Assembly (NCBI GenBank): GCA_012521805.1
Contig: JAAYLQ010000124.1
Location: 1-7,813, forward strand
Direction: 5' to 3'
Length of the DNA stretch: 7,813 bases
From: Bacillota bacterium
Lineage (GTDB): Bacteria > Bacillota > Limnochordia > Darwinibacteriales > DTU012
This document shows, piece after piece, positions 6,558 to 7,813 of the stretch (position 1 is its first letter; each line of letters starts with the position of its first letter). A program made the translations under genes and the position numbers. Under the pieces are notes generated by a model. The model had not been told where the DNA came from and did no database searches. It was given only the letters and a program-made list of their open reading frames with translations.

Positions 6558-6566
6558 TGAAGCATA
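6542..6566. repeat. Perfect 9-bp inverted repeat, candidate operator
   Basis: TATGCTTCA (6542-6550) and TGAAGCATA (6558-6566) form a perfect dyad with a 7-nt spacer (6551-6557). It lies in the region between the divergent araC-type and ThuA-like genes and frames a -10-like hexamer. This position suits a repressor operator or a regulator site. AraC-family proteins more often bind direct repeats, so the protein that would bind here is uncertain. Confidence 0.5.
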
Positions 6567-6591
6567 GACAAGAATTCGGGGGTGTCAGCAG

Positions 6592-7257
6592 TTGACGAAA
6601 AAAGCACTGATTGTATACGGAGGATGGGATGGTCACCAACCTGATCTGGTAGCAGAACTCTTTAGAACTATTCTTACCGAAGAAGGATTCAGTGTAGAAA
6701 TGTCGCAATCTTTGGATTCATTCTCTGACGAAGAGGCCTTAAAAACCCTCAATCTGATCATCCCAATCTGGACAATGGGCGAAATTACTAACGAGCAGTG
6801 CAAAAGTGTGTTAAATGCGGTTGCCAGTGGTGTAGGCATTGCCGGAAACCACGGCGGTATGTGCGATGCTTTTCGCAGCAATGTTGATTGGCAGTTTATG
6901 ACTGGTGGCAATTGGGTAGCACATCCCGGCAACGATGGTGTTGAATATACAGTCAACATTAAAAAAGGATCCAGTCCCATCGTTGAAGGAATTGAAGATT
7001 TTATAGTAAAAAGCGAGCATTACTATCTTCATGTCGATCCAGCGGTTGAAGTTTTAGCAACCACTCGTTTTCCAGTAGTTGATGGCCCCCATGCAGCTAA
7101 TGGTGTGGTTGACATGCCGGTGATCTGGACCAAGCGTTGGGGAAAAGGTAAGGTATTTTACTGTTCTCTTGGACATCATGCTGATATACTTGAAGCCCCC
7201 CACTGCAGGGAAATCATGCGCCGTGGGTTCCTATGGGCGGCTAAGGAGGAAGAATAA
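6592..7257 (+). CDS. ThuA domain-containing protein
   Basis: The 221-residue protein matches the ThuA-like family, a flavodoxin/glutamine-amidotransferase-like fold found in carbohydrate utilisation loci. In rhizobia, thuA acts with the oxidoreductase thuB in trehalose catabolism through 3-keto-sugar intermediates. Family features seen are an N-terminal strand KALIVYGGWDGHQPD (4-18), VGIAGNHGGMCDAFR (81-95) at the nucleophile-elbow position, GGNWVAHPG (105-113), SEHYYLHVDP (141-150), and PVIWTKRWGKGKVFYCSLGHH (176-196). The length is typical for stand-alone ThuA proteins, and no signal peptide is visible, so it is likely cytosolic. The start is TTG at 6592, preceded by a GGGGGTG ribosome site (6578-6584) at 7-nt spacing. 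The stop codon overlaps the ATG of the oxidoreductase gene by one base, indicating translational coupling. It is divergent from the araC-type gene, its probable regulator. The substrate is not known. Confidence 0.85.
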   Translation: MTKKALIVYGGWDGHQPDLVAELFRTILTEEGFSVEMSQSLDSFSDEEALKTLNLIIPIWTMGEITNEQCKSVLNAVASGVGIAGNHGGMCDAFRSNVDWQFMTGGNWVAHPGNDGVEYTVNIKKGSSPIVEGIEDFIVKSEHYYLHVDPAVEVLATTRFPVVDGPHAANGVVDMPVIWTKRWGKGKVFYCSLGHHADILEAPHCREIMRRGFLWAAKEEE

Positions 7258-7813
7258 TGAAACCGGTAAAAGTGGGTATTATTGGCTGTGGAAATATCAG
7301 CAGCATCTATTTTAAAAATGCACAAAAGTTTGGAATCCTTGACCTGATAGCAGCCGCCGATCTGATCCCAGAACGCGTTGAGGCTCAAGCGGCAGAGTTC
7401 AACATACCCCATGTTTACTACTCGGGAGCTGAACTGCTGGAAAATCCAGAAATTGAGCTGGTGGTTAACTTAGGAACCCCGGACGTTCATGCCGAGATCT
7501 GCCTGGCTGCCCTTAATGCCGGCAAGCATGTGTATGTAGAAAAACCGCTAGCTATCGCCCTGGAAGAAGGTCAAGCAATCCTGAACCTAGCAAAAGCCAA
7601 AGGGTTATTAGTTGGTGGGGCTCCTGATACCTTCATGGGTGGCGGAATTCAGACCTGCCGCAAACTAATCGAAGATGGTTTGATCGGTGAACCGATTGGC
7701 GGAACTGCTTTTATGGTCAATCATGGACATGAGTCCTGGCACCCAGATCCTGAATTTTACTATAAAGTGGGTGGAGGCCCTATGTTTGACATGGGTCCGT
7801 ACTACTTAACCGC
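7257..7813 (+). CDS. Gfo/Idh/MocA family oxidoreductase (3' end outside the window)
   Basis: The first 185 codons of an NAD(P)-dependent sugar dehydrogenase are present; full members have about 330-400. The N-terminal Rossmann fold begins VKVGIIGCGNISSIYF (4-19), with the glycine-rich GxGxxx turn. The cofactor-ribose region is near AAADLIPER (32-40), the second half strand is VVNLGTPDVHAEICLAALNAGKHV (69-92), and the catalytic lysine is in VEKPLA (E95, K96, P97). The C-terminal domain starts near 125 and includes GGGPMFDMGPYYL (172-184), the conserved region that contributes the catalytic Asp/His pair (D178 visible). The start ATG at 7257 follows AAGGAGGA (7243-7250) at ideal spacing. It overlaps the ThuA stop by one base (TAATG), so the two are co-translated. 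Relatives oxidise inositols, glucose, glucosides or keto-sugars; the specific substrate cannot be called. The ThuA pairing resembles the thuA-thuB arrangement. Confidence 0.93.
   Translation, partial: MKPVKVGIIGCGNISSIYFKNAQKFGILDLIAAADLIPERVEAQAAEFNIPHVYYSGAELLENPEIELVVNLGTPDVHAEICLAALNAGKHVYVEKPLAIALEEGQAILNLAKAKGLLVGGAPDTFMGGGIQTCRKLIEDGLIGEPIGGTAFMVNHGHESWHPDPEFYYKVGGGPMFDMGPYYLT

Noticed and set aside
6633..6980. 115-codon minus-strand open frame inside the ThuA gene
   Set aside because: It is antisense to a well-supported gene with conserved motifs, and the translation has no recognisable family.

Overview
This window looks like ordinary chromosomal DNA from a motile, Gram-positive-type bacterium, most likely a member of the Bacillota (clostridial or Limnochordia-like). 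The grounds are strong AGGAGG-type ribosome sites, GTG and TTG starts, a CCA-adding enzyme with an HD domain, fliD followed by a FliT-like gene, and a sigma-D/sigma-28 type promoter. Base composition looks moderate and even, with no tRNA, rRNA, CRISPR array, insertion sequence or phage gene. Species cannot be assigned from this sequence alone.

Layout from left to right. (a) 1-378 (+) is the 3' part of a NagD-like HAD phosphatase. It converges on an aldose 1-epimerase-like gene (427-1359, -), and a nested hairpin lies between them that can terminate both. (b) 1484-3358 (-) is a two-gene flagellar unit, fliD followed by a FliT-like chaperone gene. A near-consensus sigma-D promoter precedes it and a strong intrinsic terminator ends it. 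(c) 3497-4873 (+) is cca, encoding tRNA nucleotidyltransferase. Its 3' end overlaps by 38 bp the 3' end of the next, convergent gene. (d) 4836-6457 (-) is a two-gene unit: an AraC-type regulator gene, then a xylose-isomerase-like TIM-barrel gene. (e) 6592-7813 (+) is a divergent unit: a ThuA-domain gene coupled by a 1-nt overlap to a Gfo/Idh/MocA oxidoreductase gene that runs off the window.

Blocks (d) and (e) form the most interesting part. A cupin-AraC regulator controls, by inference, two divergent units whose three enzyme families (Gfo/Idh/MocA dehydrogenase, ThuA, TIM-barrel isomerase/epimerase/lyase) recur together in oxidation-based carbohydrate catabolism such as 3-keto-glycoside pathways. 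The intergenic region carries a perfect 9-bp inverted repeat around a -10-like hexamer, plus two copies of TTGTCTA in opposite orientation. The substrate cannot be read from the sequence. The remaining genes are housekeeping or motility genes, and I see no clear evidence for a wholly new kind of system.
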